From assembly GCF_041435355.1 (NCBI RefSeq), contig NZ_CP108442.1:5392501-5456500 (forward strand): a stretch of 64,000 nucleotides of DNA, written 5' to 3'. The notes below the pieces were generated by a model, which saw only the letters and a program-made list of their open reading frames with translations, did not search any database and was not told where the DNA came from. A program made the position numbers and the translations under genes. This DNA comes from Streptomyces sp. NBC_01276. Lineage in GTDB: Bacteria; Actinomycetota; Actinomycetes; Streptomycetales; Streptomycetaceae. Positions 1 through 7,813 of the stretch are shown here, one piece after another. The number at the start of each line of letters is the position of its first letter. Positions within the stretch are counted from its first letter, which is position 1.

Positions 1-1
1 G

Positions 2-1255
2 CCGGGCGGCTTCCGCTTCGGCCAGGCGACCGGGCAGTACGACGAGACCGGAGGCCGCGTCGTGACCGCGGCCTTCAAGGGACGGGTCGTCTTCGACGGA
101 ACCGCCCACGGCTTCGTCGTCGCGATGGAGAACTTCCGCATCGACACCGGTACGAAGAAGCTGACGGCGGACGTCACCAGGAACAACGTCCTGACCCGCG
201 ACGTTCCGCTGGCGGACGTGGCCTTCACCGGAATGAACATGACCGGGCTCACCACCACCCTCACCCGCGAGTTCGCCGCGCAGTTCGACCGCCCGGCCTA
301 CGCGGGACAGGAGGCCGACAAACTGTCGGTGGCACTGGAGTTCCCGAAGCCCCCAGCCCCGAGTGACCCCCCGGGCACCTCGCCGTCACCGTCGGCCGGC
401 AGCACCGCGCCGACGACGCCGAGCACCACCGTCAAGCCTTCCACGAAGGCCCCGACGAAGGCCCCGACGACGGCTCCGGCCGACGGTCCGCAGAAGATCC
501 TGCGCGGCAAGCTGACCTGGGGGCTGAAGCAGTCCCTCCACGACTACGTCGGCGACCAGGGCGTCACGGCGTCCGGTGGCGCCACCAAGAACGGCAAGAC
601 CTTCGACTTCTCCTTCGGCAAGGGCGAGCTCGACGTCAAGAACCAGAAGCTGAACGCCTCCTTCGAGGGGGCCGTGCGCTTCGAGCTCCCCGCCCACCAC
701 CTCGACCTCGCCTTCGGCAACGTCCGGATCGCCACCACGGGCAAGACGGGCACCCTGCTCCTCGACGCGAAGACGGCGCAGGGCACCGACAAGGACATCC
801 CGTTCGCCACCCTCGACCTGTCGAAGGGCGACTACAAGACCAAGGGCGGCCTGCTGACGCTGGAAGGGGTCCCCGCGGTCTTCACCGAGAAGGGCTCCGC
901 CGTCTTCGCGTACAACGGCGCCGTCGACGAGAAGTACAAGCCGGGCAAGCCGATGGACTCCCTCACCCTCTCGGTGGCGGTGGACAAGGACGTCGTCCTC
1001 CCGTCGACCGGGGGCGGCACCGGAGGCACCGGCAACACCGGGGGCTCGGGCACCACGGGCACCACCGGCGGCACCACCACCGGAGGGACGGTCGGCGGCT
1101 CCTCCGGCTCCTCCGGCGGCTCCGTGGGCGGGAACCTCGCCTCCACCGGCGCCGAGATCCCGGCCGGCGCCCTCCTCGGCACCTCCGCCGCGGTCATCGC
1201 CGCAGGCGCCGGCGCCGTGTACCTCGCGCGCCGCCGACGTACGGCCGGGAACTGA
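2..1255 (+). CDS. HtaA-domain heme-binding protein, wall-anchored (5' truncated by window edge)
   Basis: The frame is open from the first bases of the window, so the true start lies outside. Two HtaA-like segments are visible: the tail of one at about nt 2-330 (FKGRVVFDGTAHG) and a complete one at about nt 490-975 that begins LRGKLTWGLKQSLHDYV. They are joined by a Thr/Pro/Lys linker. The C-terminus has a Gly/Thr/Ser-rich stretch, an LASTG sortase-type signal at nt 1135-1149, a hydrophobic segment and the Arg-rich tail ARRRRTAGN. HtaA domains in corynebacteria bind heme at the cell surface. The heme oxygenase gene about 1 kb away supports heme acquisition. That this protein binds heme is inferred from the domain. 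LAxTG is the usual Streptomyces class E sorting signal. Confidence 0.88.
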   Translation, partial: PGGFRFGQATGQYDETGGRVVTAAFKGRVVFDGTAHGFVVAMENFRIDTGTKKLTADVTRNNVLTRDVPLADVAFTGMNMTGLTTTLTREFAAQFDRPAYAGQEADKLSVALEFPKPPAPSDPPGTSPSPSAGSTAPTTPSTTVKPSTKAPTKAPTTAPADGPQKILRGKLTWGLKQSLHDYVGDQGVTASGGATKNGKTFDFSFGKGELDVKNQKLNASFEGAVRFELPAHHLDLAFGNVRIATTGKTGTLLLDAKTAQGTDKDIPFATLDLSKGDYKTKGGLLTLEGVPAVFTEKGSAVFAYNGAVDEKYKPGKPMDSLTLSVAVDKDVVLPSTGGGTGGTGNTGGSGTTGTTGGTTTGGTVGGSSGSSGGSVGGNLASTGAEIPAGALLGTSAAVIAAGAGAVYLARRRRTAGN

Positions 1256-1274
1256 CCCGTGCTTGAATGCCCGC

Positions 1275-1937
1275 GTGAACGATCTGGATGTGATCAAGGT
1301 CTTCTGCGCGGGTGACGGCCGGTTCGGCAACCTGCTCGGAGTCGTCCGCGACGGCCGGACCTGCCCCGAGGACGCGGACCGGCAGGCCCTCGCGGCCGAA
1401 CTGGGCTACAGCGAGACGGTGTTCGTCGACGACCCCGAGCGCGGGGTCGTCGACATCCGTACGCCCGGCACCCGCATGTCCTTCGCGGGCCACCCGCTGG
1501 TCGGCGTCGCGTGGCTGCTGGACATCGAGGAACTCCAGCCGCCCGCCGGGTCCGTATGGGCCCGTGACGACGGGGAGTTCACCTGGATCACGGCCCGCCC
1601 CGAGTGGGTCACGGGCAAGCGCACCGAGCAGTACGCGAACCCCGCCGAGGTCGACGCGCTGCCCGCACCGCCGCCCGGCGAGGGCTGGCTGTACGCATGG
1701 GCCTGGGAGGACGAGACCGCCGGGCGGATCCGCGCCCGCGGCTTCCCGCGCCGCCCCGACGGGGCCATCACCGAGGACGAGGCCACCGGCTCGGCGGCGA
1801 TCCTGCTGACGGCCCAGCTGAACCGCGCCCTGAACATCACCCAGGGGGCCGGCTCCCAGATCCTCACCGCCCCGGGCCCCGACGGCACCGTCGAGATCGG
1901 CGGCCGCGTCCGCTTCGCGGAGCCCCGCCGGCCCTAG
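1275..1937 (+). CDS. PhzF-family isomerase-like protein
   Basis: Predicted 220 residues with the PhzF/diaminopimelate-epimerase-like fold. Visible family motifs are the opening VFCAGDGRFGN (substrate loop), SETVFV carrying the catalytic Glu position, FAGHP, and EDEATGSAA with the conserved acidic residue near the C-terminus. It is shorter than typical PhzF proteins (about 280 residues); the missing part appears to lie in the middle. I placed the start at GTG 1275; an in-frame TTG at 1263 is the alternative, and neither has a convincing ribosome site. It lies 20 bp after the HtaA gene on the same strand. The substrate is unknown, and phenazine synthesis is not implied, because most members of the family have undefined roles. 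Confidence 0.8.
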   Translation: MNDLDVIKVFCAGDGRFGNLLGVVRDGRTCPEDADRQALAAELGYSETVFVDDPERGVVDIRTPGTRMSFAGHPLVGVAWLLDIEELQPPAGSVWARDDGEFTWITARPEWVTGKRTEQYANPAEVDALPAPPPGEGWLYAWAWEDETAGRIRARGFPRRPDGAITEDEATGSAAILLTAQLNRALNITQGAGSQILTAPGPDGTVEIGGRVRFAEPRRP

Positions 1938-2061
1938 GGCCTCCGTCGAGTCCCGATCACCCCATCGTGGGCTTCGCCGTCTTCGCCGCCCTCCACCGCG
2001 GGACCCTGACGCCACTGCTCGAACACGGGTTCCGCTGGTGTCACTTCGAGGGGTGAGGCGT

Positions 2062-2088
2062 CAGCCCTCCGGCCGGGCCGGAGGGCTG
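2062..2088. terminator. Hairpin terminator between convergent genes
   Basis: An inverted repeat with 13-base arms (2062-2074 and 2076-2088) separates the PhzF-like gene from the convergent heme oxygenase gene. There is no T-tract, as usual in Streptomyces, and it could serve both strands. Confidence 0.6.
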
Positions 2089-2107
2089 ATTCCCCGGGGG
2101 GCGCGGA

Positions 2108-2755
2108 TCAGGCGCTCAGCCGGAACTGCTCGCCCAGCTCCCGGAAGACCGCGCCGTTGAAGTCGAAGGCGCGCTTGCACTCGTCGATGATCCGCTGCTT
2201 CTCCAGGTCGTCCGCGGCGATCGCGTCCAGCAGCTCGCGGTAGGTCCGCTTGAAGGCGGCCGGGTTCGCGATGTCCGCGAAGACGTAGAACCGCACGCCG
2301 TCGCCCTTGCGCTCGAAGCCCCAGGTGCGCTCCGCCTTGTCCCGGATGATCTGGCCGCCCGAGAGGTCGCCCAGGTAGCGGGTGTAGTGGTGGGCGACGT
2401 ACCCGCCCGGCCAGGAGGCCGCGCACTCGGCCACGCGTGCCGCGTAGGCCGCGGTCGCGGGCAGCGCCACGACCGACTCGCGCCAGCCGGGGCCCAGCAG
2501 GTGGGCCAGGTCGCGCTCGATCTCGGCGACGCGCATCAGCTCGGGACGGATGAAGGGCCCGGCCACCGGGTCCTCCCGGAGCGCTCCGGCCGCGTCCTCC
2601 AGCGCCCGGTACACGAACCAGAGCTGCTCGGTGTAGCGGGCGTACGCGTCCACGCCGAGGCGGCCGCCGAGCAGGTCGCTCATGAACGTCGAGGTCTCGG
2701 CTTCGGTGTGCTGCTCGTGCGAGGCGACACGGATGACCGTGGAGAAGGCGTCCAA
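2108..2755 (-). CDS. hmuO: Heme oxygenase (biliverdin-producing)
   Basis: The 215-residue product matches bacterial HmuO/HO-1 proteins in length and motifs. The proximal histidine is probably His16, in HTEAETSTFM, which aligns with the AHEKAEHSTFM region of Corynebacterium HmuO. The distal-helix signature YLGDLSGGQ follows VAHHYTRYL. The enzyme cleaves heme to biliverdin, CO and iron in the cytoplasm. The start is TTG at 2755, supported by a GGAGGT ribosome site five bases upstream; no ATG fits. The upstream region has an iron-box-like palindrome inside a promoter (2810-2838), which suggests derepression under iron limitation by a DtxR/DmdR-type regulator. The HtaA gene nearby would supply the heme. 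Confidence 0.93.
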   Translation of the reverse strand: MDAFSTVIRVASHEQHTEAETSTFMSDLLGGRLGVDAYARYTEQLWFVYRALEDAAGALREDPVAGPFIRPELMRVAEIERDLAHLLGPGWRESVVALPATAAYAARVAECAASWPGGYVAHHYTRYLGDLSGGQIIRDKAERTWGFERKGDGVRFYVFADIANPAAFKRTYRELLDAIAADDLEKQRIIDECKRAFDFNGAVFRELGEQFRLSA

Positions 2756-2776
2756 GGCGGACCTCCGGAAAGAGGA

Positions 2777-2811
2777 ATCGGGCGCGGCGGCACGGTGCCG
2801 CCACGCCCGAT
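2777..2811. repeat. 16-bp near-perfect inverted repeat in the hmuO leader
   Basis: Arms 2777-2792 and 2796-2811 are complementary with one mismatch around a 3-base gap. The repeat sits between the hmuO -10 element and the ribosome site. If transcription starts near 2803, only part of the distal arm is in the RNA, so it may act as DNA (a second operator) rather than as an RNA hairpin. Confidence 0.55.
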
Positions 2812-2838
2812 CTTCCTGCTTAGGCTTGCCTAAGTCAA
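2810..2838 (-). promoter_or_regulatory. hmuO promoter with DtxR-type iron box
   Basis: Read on the minus strand, a -35 TTGACT (2833-2838) and a -10-like GAAGAT (2810-2815) are separated by 17 bases. The spacer holds the palindrome CTTAGGC-aa-GCCTAAG (2819-2834). Its core TTAGGCTTGCCTAA (plus strand) agrees at 12 of 14 positions with the inner part of the DtxR/IdeR consensus TTAGGCTAACCTAA. A repressor bound here would block RNA polymerase. Binding is inferred. Confidence 0.7.
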
Positions 2839-2861
2839 TGTGTTCCCGACGTCCTGTCGGT

Positions 2862-2885
2862 AAAAAACGGCCCGGCCGCGGACCG
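2862..2885 (-). terminator. Intrinsic terminator of map with U-tract
   Basis: Read on the minus strand just after the map stop codon, a short GC stem (ggacc at 2880-2884 pairing with ggccc at 2869-2873, loop of six) is followed at once by six T residues. A canonical U-tract is uncommon in such high-GC DNA. Confidence 0.7.
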
Positions 2886-2894
2886 TCTCCCGCG

Positions 2895-3752
2895 CTAGGG
2901 AAGGGTCAGGATCTCGGTCCCCGAGTCGGTCACCACGAGCGTGTGCTCGAACTGCGCGGTGCGCTTGCGGTCCTTCGTGACGACCGTCCAGCCGTCCTCC
3001 CACATGTCGTACTCGTGGGTCCCCAGCGTCAGCATCGGCTCGATCGTGAAGGTCATGCCGGGCTCGATGACGGTGGTCGCGTGCGGGCTGTCGTAGTGCG
3101 GGACGATCAGGCCGGAGTGGAACGAGGAGTTGATCCCGTGCCCGGTGAAGTCGCGGACCACGCCGTACCCGAAGCGCTTCGCGTACGACTCGATGACCCG
3201 GCCGATGACGTTGATCTGGCGGCCCGGCTTGACCGCCTTGATCGCCCGGTTCAGGGCCTCGCGGGTGCGCTCCACCAGCAGCCGGGACTCCTCGTCCACC
3301 TCGCCGCACAGGTAGGTGGCGTTGTTGTCGCCGTGCACCCCGCCGATGTACGCGGTCACGTCGAGGTTCACGATGTCGCCGTCCTTCAGGACGGTCGAGT
3401 CGGGGATCCCGTGGCAGATGACCTCGTTGAGCGAGGAACACAGGGACTTCGGGAAGCCCCGGTACCCCAGCGTCGACGGGTAGGCGCCGTGGTCGCACAT
3501 GAACTCGTGCGCGACCCGGTCCAGCTCATCGGTGGTCACCCCCGGGGCGATGTGCTTGGCGGCCTCCTCCATCGCCCTGGCGGCGATCCGGCCGGCGATG
3601 CGCATCGCCTCGATGGTCTCGGCCGACTGCACCTCCGGTCCGGTGTACGGGGTGGGCATCGGCTTGCCCACGTACTCGGGCCGGCGGATGTTACCGGGAA
3701 CGGAACGGACGGGAGAGAGCTCGCCTGGTACGAGCAGCGACTGGCCAGACAT
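2895..3752 (-). CDS. map: Methionine aminopeptidase, type I
   Basis: The 285-residue product carries the full dinuclear-metal site of type I methionine aminopeptidase. The two Asp lie in [20 protein letters not shown], the His in FTGHGINS, and the two Glu in TIEPML and QFEHT. The substrate-loop His is in SLNEVICHG. It removes initiator methionine from new proteins in the cytosol. The roughly 40-residue N-terminal extension is usual for actinobacterial Map proteins with an SH3-ligand-like segment. The ATG at 3752 lies seven bases after a -10-like TACACT, so the mRNA may be leaderless. Streptomyces normally has more than one map gene; which copy this is cannot be told from the window. Confidence 0.95.
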   Translation of the reverse strand: MSGQSLLVPGELSPVRSVPGNIRRPEYVGKPMPTPYTGPEVQSAETIEAMRIAGRIAARAMEEAAKHIAPGVTTDELDRVAHEFMCDHGAYPSTLGYRGFPKSLCSSLNEVICHGIPDSTVLKDGDIVNLDVTAYIGGVHGDNNATYLCGEVDEESRLLVERTREALNRAIKAVKPGRQINVIGRVIESYAKRFGYGVVRDFTGHGINSSFHSGLIVPHYDSPHATTVIEPGMTFTIEPMLTLGTHEYDMWEDGWTVVTKDRKRTAQFEHTLVVTDSGTEILTLP

Positions 3753-3759
3753 GCAAGCG

Positions 3760-3765
3760 AGTGTA
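3760..3765 (-). promoter_or_regulatory. Possible leaderless promoter (-10) of map
   Basis: TACACT on the minus strand ends seven bases before the map ATG, the spacing expected when transcription begins at the start codon. No clear ribosome site precedes the ATG. No strong -35 element was recognised. Confidence 0.35.
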
Positions 3766-3811
3766 TCCAGCGGGTATGGGGCAGCATGGCGGACAGAGGA
3801 AGGAGCCGACG

Positions 3812-4048
3812 ATGGCCCTGTTCAAGAAGCGCCAGGTGGGAAAGCCCGGCGAGTGGTTCTACTGCCTGGTGCACAAGAAGGTCGAAGAGGGCCCGGAATG
3901 TCCGGCCAAGGACCGCTTCGGCCCGTACGCCACGCCCGAGGAGGCGAGGCACGCCATGGAGACGGCGCAGGAGCGCAACCTCGAATGGCAGAACGATCCC
4001 AAGTGGAACGACAAGACCCGCGAAGACGAAGAGGGCACGACTCCCTGA
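3812..4048 (+). CDS. Small conserved-looking protein of unknown function
   Basis: A 78-residue hydrophilic protein that diverges from map. The start ATG 3812 is set by an AAGGAG ribosome site about nine bases upstream; the frame stays open further 5' but without support. It has an aromatic N-terminal half ([18 protein letters not shown]) with two Cys and one His, then a charged helical segment ([16 protein letters not shown]) and a WQNDPKWND motif. The Cys/His spacing could bind a metal, but a full zinc-ribbon set is missing. I do not recognise a named family. Coding character is supported by the ribosome site and strong third-position GC. Confidence 0.7.
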   Translation: MALFKKRQVGKPGEWFYCLVHKKVEEGPECPAKDRFGPYATPEEARHAMETAQERNLEWQNDPKWNDKTREDEEGTTP

Positions 4049-4097
4049 CCGGCTCCCTGATCCCCTGACCCCCTGCGGCCCCCCGCCCCCCTGCCCC

Positions 4098-4703
4098 TCA
4101 CCAGCGGCTGGGGGGCGGCGCGGTCAGCTGGTCGGCCAGCCGCGCCAGCCGCTCCCGCAGCCGCCGCGGTCCGCGCCGCACCGGCAGGCCGTTCTCCCCG
4201 GCCGCGGCGCTGACCAGGTGCTGCACCGTGTCCAGGTCCAGTTCCGCGGTGGCGGCGGGCACCGACAGCGCGTCGTGCGCCAGCGTGCCCAGATCCGGGT
4301 CCCCGCCGTCCAGGGACAGTACGGTCGCCCCCGCCCGGCGGGCGTCGTGGACCCGCTCCAGCAGCCCGGCGCCGGGCCGCTCCGGCGCCACCACCAGCAG
4401 CGTGTGCCCGCGCCGGGCCCCCTCCAGCCGGCCCAGCCCCGCCGAGAGGTGCGGCGGCGCGTCCGGCCGCACGTGGTGGCGCACCAGCGTCGGCGCCAGC
4501 TCCGGCAGCCCCGACCAGGCGGCCTCGTCCACCAGGTGGGCCGCCAGGTGCCAGGGCTCGTACTGCTCGGTGCCCACCAGGAGCAACGGCCCCCCCGACG
4601 GCACCACGGACCGCCGCAGCGAACCGGCGAACCGCCGCGCCTCGCCGGGCCAGTGCGTCCCGGCGAGCACTTCGCGCAGCAGCGCGACCCTCACGGCATC
4701 CAT
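4098..4703 (-). CDS. Uncharacterised protein, possibly SIS-like fold
   Basis: A predicted soluble protein of 201 residues. Alternating hydrophobic strands (PLLLVGTEQ, HTLLVVAPERPG, ATVLSLDGGDPDL) and short loops suggest an alpha/beta Rossmann-like fold of the sugar-isomerase (SIS) type, but no catalytic motif is certain. The C-terminus is Arg-rich. I chose ATG 4703, which has a weak GCAGGA ribosome site; the frame extends upstream to GTG 4757, close to the divergent npdG start. Opposite it, npdG begins less than 100 bp away, so the two may share a control region. No function is assigned. Confidence 0.6.
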   Translation of the reverse strand: MDAVRVALLREVLAGTHWPGEARRFAGSLRRSVVPSGGPLLLVGTEQYEPWHLAAHLVDEAAWSGLPELAPTLVRHHVRPDAPPHLSAGLGRLEGARRGHTLLVVAPERPGAGLLERVHDARRAGATVLSLDGGDPDLGTLAHDALSVPAATAELDLDTVQHLVSAAAGENGLPVRRGPRRLRERLARLADQLTAPPPSRW

Positions 4704-4796
4704 GGCGGCATCCTGCACCACACGGGCGGACACGGGGGGCGTACCGGCACTTCCCACCCCTTCGGACCTGGCGTACTCGGCAGTACCCTCGCCCCC

Positions 4797-5501
4797 ATGA
4801 CTTCCTCAGACAGCACGCAGAAGCCGCCGGCCAAGGACCCCTGGGACCTGCCGGACGTCTCGGGCCTGACCGTCGGCGTCCTCGGCGGCACCGGCGACCA
4901 GGGCCGCGGCCTCGCCTACCGCCTGGCGCGGGCCGGCCAGAAGGTGATCATCGGCTCCCGCGCCGCCGACCGCGCACGCGCCGCCGCCGACGAACTCGGC
5001 CTCGGCGTGGAGGGCGCCGACAACGCCGAGTGCGCCCGCCGCAGCGACATCGTGATCATCGCGGTGCCGTGGGAGGGCCACGCCAAGACCCTCGAAGCCC
5101 TCCGCGAGGACCTCGCGGGCAAGCTCGTCGTCGACTGCGTCAACCCGCTCGGCTTCGACAAGCAGGGCGCCTACGCCCTCCGCGTCGAGGAGGGCAGCGC
5201 CGCCCAGCAGGCCGCCGCCCTGCTGCCGGACTCCCGCGTCACCGCCGCCTTCCACCACCTCTCCGCCGTCCTCCTCCAGGACGCCTCGGTGGAGGAGATC
5301 GACACCGACGTCATGGTCCTCGGCGAGTCCCGCGCCGACACCGACCTCGTCCAGGCCCTCGCGGCCCGCATCCCGGGCATGCGCGGCGTCTTCGCGGGCC
5401 GACTGCGCAACGCCCACCAGGTCGAGGCCATGGTCGCCAACCTGATCTCCACCAACCGCCGCTACAAGGCCCACGCCGGCCTCCGCCTCACCGACGTCTG
5501 A
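4797..5501 (+). CDS. npdG: NADPH-dependent F420 reductase
   Basis: The 234-residue product is a single Rossmann-fold oxidoreductase that passes hydride between NADP(H) and the deazaflavin cofactor F420. The dinucleotide-binding loop reads VGVLGGTGDQGRGLAYRLA, followed by IIGSR, which suits NADP phosphate recognition. Further family features are DIVIIAVPWEGH and VVDCVNPL. The final segment (NLISTNRRYKAHAGLRLTDV) resembles the Npd C-terminus. The start ATG 4797 precedes an about 25-residue hydrophilic leader; the frame is open much further upstream, but that stretch is antisense to other genes. The F420-dependent partner enzymes lie elsewhere. Confidence 0.92.
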   Translation: MTSSDSTQKPPAKDPWDLPDVSGLTVGVLGGTGDQGRGLAYRLARAGQKVIIGSRAADRARAAADELGLGVEGADNAECARRSDIVIIAVPWEGHAKTLEALREDLAGKLVVDCVNPLGFDKQGAYALRVEEGSAAQQAAALLPDSRVTAAFHHLSAVLLQDASVEEIDTDVMVLGESRADTDLVQALAARIPGMRGVFAGRLRNAHQVEAMVANLISTNRRYKAHAGLRLTDV

Positions 5502-5511
5502 CCCCCCCCCT

Positions 5512-5544
5512 CCCGGGGCCGCGCGTCCGCAGCGGGGCCCCGGG
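5512..5544. terminator. Hairpin between npdG and the convergent TerD gene
   Basis: Nine-base perfect arms (5512-5520 and 5536-5544) around a 15-base loop lie in the 56-bp gap between convergent stop codons. It is a plausible bidirectional terminator. Confidence 0.5.
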
Positions 5545-5557
5545 CGGCGGTTCAGGT

Positions 5558-7603
5558 TCAGCCCCTGCGCCCGGGACGCGCCTCCAGGGTCCCCAGATGG
5601 GCCAGCACACCGTGGTGGAACCGCTCCACGGCGTCGTCGACGCTGCGGATGAACCCGGACTCCGCGTTGCCCCTGGTGGTGCCCGTTCCCTTGACGAGGG
5701 TCAGCCGGAATCCGGTGAGCTGCGCGCCGTCCTTGGGCAGCAGGTCCGCCGGCTCGGGCCGCAGCCTTTCCAGGGTGCCGCGCGGCCCGTTCGTCCCCTC
5801 CACGAGGCTCTCCACGTGCAGATCGGCCGGGGCATCGGCCAGCAGCCGCAGCAGGCGCTTCGTCGTGGACAGCGGATAGGAGCCGGCCGGTGCCGGAACG
5901 TCCACGGAGGTACGGACCTTCGCCGTCCGCAGGTCCGCCGTCACCGCGATGACCCGTTCCGTCCCCTCGATCCGAAGTTCAGCCGTCAGCCGGCCCTCGG
6001 AGCAGAGCCTCTCCGCCGCCGCCACCCGCCTGGCCAGCGGATCGCTGCCGCGCCGTGCCCGCTGAACCGGCAGCGCCTTCTGCCCCAGCTCTCCGCCGAG
6101 GCGCAGACAGACCTGGCGGATCAGCCGCTCCCAGCTCTCGACGACCTCCACCGCACGCGGATCGCCGATGGTGAGGGTCTCGTCGTCGATCCCCCTGCGC
6201 ACGGGAACCCACGAGGGCCCCATGTTCTGGAAGCCGTGGCAGCCGGAGTTCTCGTGCTGGAGGTACTCCAGAAGTTCCTGCAGCAGCCAGGCGTGGGCGG
6301 CGTTGGCCACCCCCTCGTGCCGGATCAGCATCTGCGTCTGGTGGGTCACCTCCGCCCACGACAGGTGCCACAGGCTCACCTTGTGCTTGCGCCGGCGGTC
6401 GATCTTGACGTCCACCACGGGGGCCCCGTCGAGCGCCACGTCGTTGGAGAGCGTGATCACGGCCTCGTAGCCGCGGCGCGCGGCGATGTCCACGTACTCC
6501 TGCACCTGCTCGGCCTTGAGCGGATTCCCGTTGGTCTTGGTCTCGACGAGCGCCGTCCACAGCTTGCCCGCGCGCTCGACCCGGATCACGCCGTCCGGGC
6601 GCCGGGGCGTCTCGCCGTGCGGCAGGGACACCTCGGTGAAGGTCTGCATCCGCCCGGCGGGCGCACCGAACCCAGCGGTCAGCCGACGGCCCAGCTCCGG
6701 CACCTGCGCCATGACGGCCAGCAGCACCGAGGTCGCACGCACCTCGCGTTCCCGGTCGCTCTTGAGGGCCGGGACGGGGAAGAGCCGCGCGGGCCGCCAG
6801 GAGTCGTTCTCGGCGAGGGTCTTTCCGGCCGCCTTGGGGAGCGTGACCTTCTTCCTGGTCGTACGGGCGCTCCTGCCGCGGGTCTGCGCCGGAAGGACGG
6901 GCACCGCGGGTTCCCCGGGCACGTCGAGGGTGCCTACCGGGTCGGCCACGGGGTCCGCGGCGTTCTCGACGGTTTCCCTGACGAGGTCCTCGTCAGTTGC
7001 CCCGGGGGCCTTCTCCATGGCGTCCGGGGCACCCGTCGAGGAGTCCGCGGCGCCGTCGGCCTCCTCGACCACGACGCCGAAGTCCGTGGCGAGTCCGGCC
7101 AGCCCAGTCTCGTATCCCTGTCCCACGGCGCGGAACTTCCACTCCTCGCCGCGCCGGTACAGCTCCCCGAAGATGAAGGCCGTCTCCACGCTCGCGTCGT
7201 TGATGGAGAATCCCACCAACGGCTCACCGGACCGGTCGGTGACCGTCATCCGCAGATCGTCGAGGTCGCCGAAGCGGGCGCCGCCGTACTGGCTGGCCGC
7301 CACCACGATCCGGGCCACATCCTTGGGTACCGCCGTCAGATCGACACCGATGCGGTCCTCGTCGCCGCTGTCGGTGGGGGTCTTCCCCAGGAGCTGCACG
7401 CTCCCGTCCGGGGCGGCGGGATTGTTGTAGAAGTAGAAGTCGTTCTCGCTGCGGATCTTGCCGCTCTCGTCCACGAGCAGCACGGAGACATCCGCGTCCC
7501 CGGCACCCGACGCGCTGGTCCAGCTCAGACTCACGACGACCGAGCCGACGTCCTCGCTGAGGGCGTTCAGACCAACGTTCGCACCCTTCTGGATCTCCTG
7601 CAT
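5558..7603 (-). CDS. TerD-domain stress protein fused to a PD-(D/E)XK nuclease-like domain
   Basis: The 681-residue product starts at ATG 7603 (MQEIQKGANVGL). Residues 1-180 form a TerD domain, with the strand pattern VSLSWTS, DFYFYNN, acidic GDLDDLR and GELYRRGEEWKFRAVGQGY; TerD domains bind calcium and occur in tellurite and stress systems. An acidic/Pro linker spans about 181-280. Residues 285-440 resemble a PD-(D/E)XK nuclease fold, with RPDGVIRVE (Asp337), then LVETKTN (Glu354, Lys356) and a following Gln366, in the usual D-x(16)-E-x-K layout. The last about 240 residues are not recognised. The gene stands alone, without the terB/terC genes of classical Ter loci. The nuclease assignment rests on motif spacing only. 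A stress or defence role is inference. Confidence 0.82.
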   Translation of the reverse strand: MQEIQKGANVGLNALSEDVGSVVVSLSWTSASGAGDADVSVLLVDESGKIRSENDFYFYNNPAAPDGSVQLLGKTPTDSGDEDRIGVDLTAVPKDVARIVVAASQYGGARFGDLDDLRMTVTDRSGEPLVGFSINDASVETAFIFGELYRRGEEWKFRAVGQGYETGLAGLATDFGVVVEEADGAADSSTGAPDAMEKAPGATDEDLVRETVENAADPVADPVGTLDVPGEPAVPVLPAQTRGRSARTTRKKVTLPKAAGKTLAENDSWRPARLFPVPALKSDREREVRATSVLLAVMAQVPELGRRLTAGFGAPAGRMQTFTEVSLPHGETPRRPDGVIRVERAGKLWTALVETKTNGNPLKAEQVQEYVDIAARRGYEAVITLSNDVALDGAPVVDVKIDRRRKHKVSLWHLSWAEVTHQTQMLIRHEGVANAAHAWLLQELLEYLQHENSGCHGFQNMGPSWVPVRRGIDDETLTIGDPRAVEVVESWERLIRQVCLRLGGELGQKALPVQRARRGSDPLARRVAAAERLCSEGRLTAELRIEGTERVIAVTADLRTAKVRTSVDVPAPAGSYPLSTTKRLLRLLADAPADLHVESLVEGTNGPRGTLERLRPEPADLLPKDGAQLTGFRLTLVKGTGTTRGNAESGFIRSVDDAVERFHHGVLAHLGTLEARPGRRG

Positions 7604-7762
7604 GGTGTTCCCCCCACCCGCCCGGATCCGCCGGTCCGTGCGAACCGGGACGCGGGCGCTTGCTCTTCGCTCGCACGATCTGTTCGGCGCGCCGGGCGAA
7701 CCGTAACCGGGAGCAGTGCGGAAGATCAGGCAAAGCGGGAAATCAGCCCCTCGACGATGGGG

Positions 7763-7795
7763 GACACTGGAAGGGTTCGACCCCCTTCCAGTGTC
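7763..7795. repeat. 13-bp perfect inverted repeat in the divergent TerD / membrane-protein interval
   Basis: Arms 7763-7775 (gacactggaaggg) and 7783-7795 are exactly complementary around a seven-base loop, ttcgacc. It lies 18 bases before the start of the small membrane-protein gene and about 160 bases upstream of the TerD gene start. No gene ends here, so an operator or a 5'-leader hairpin is more likely than a terminator. The inner stem and loop look like a tRNA T-arm, but no other tRNA part is present. Confidence 0.65.
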
Positions 7796-7813
7796 GCCGA
7801 GGAGCTGTTCCGG

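Noticed and set aside
1967..2056. A 30-codon tail (GFAVFAALHRGTLTPLLEHG) after the PhzF-like gene
   Set aside because: It has a possible GTG start but no ribosome site or known relatives. It is too short to call.
7763..7795. tRNA T-arm-like stem-loop (TTCGACC loop)
   Set aside because: No acceptor, D-arm or anticodon arm can be found on either side, so it is not a tRNA gene.
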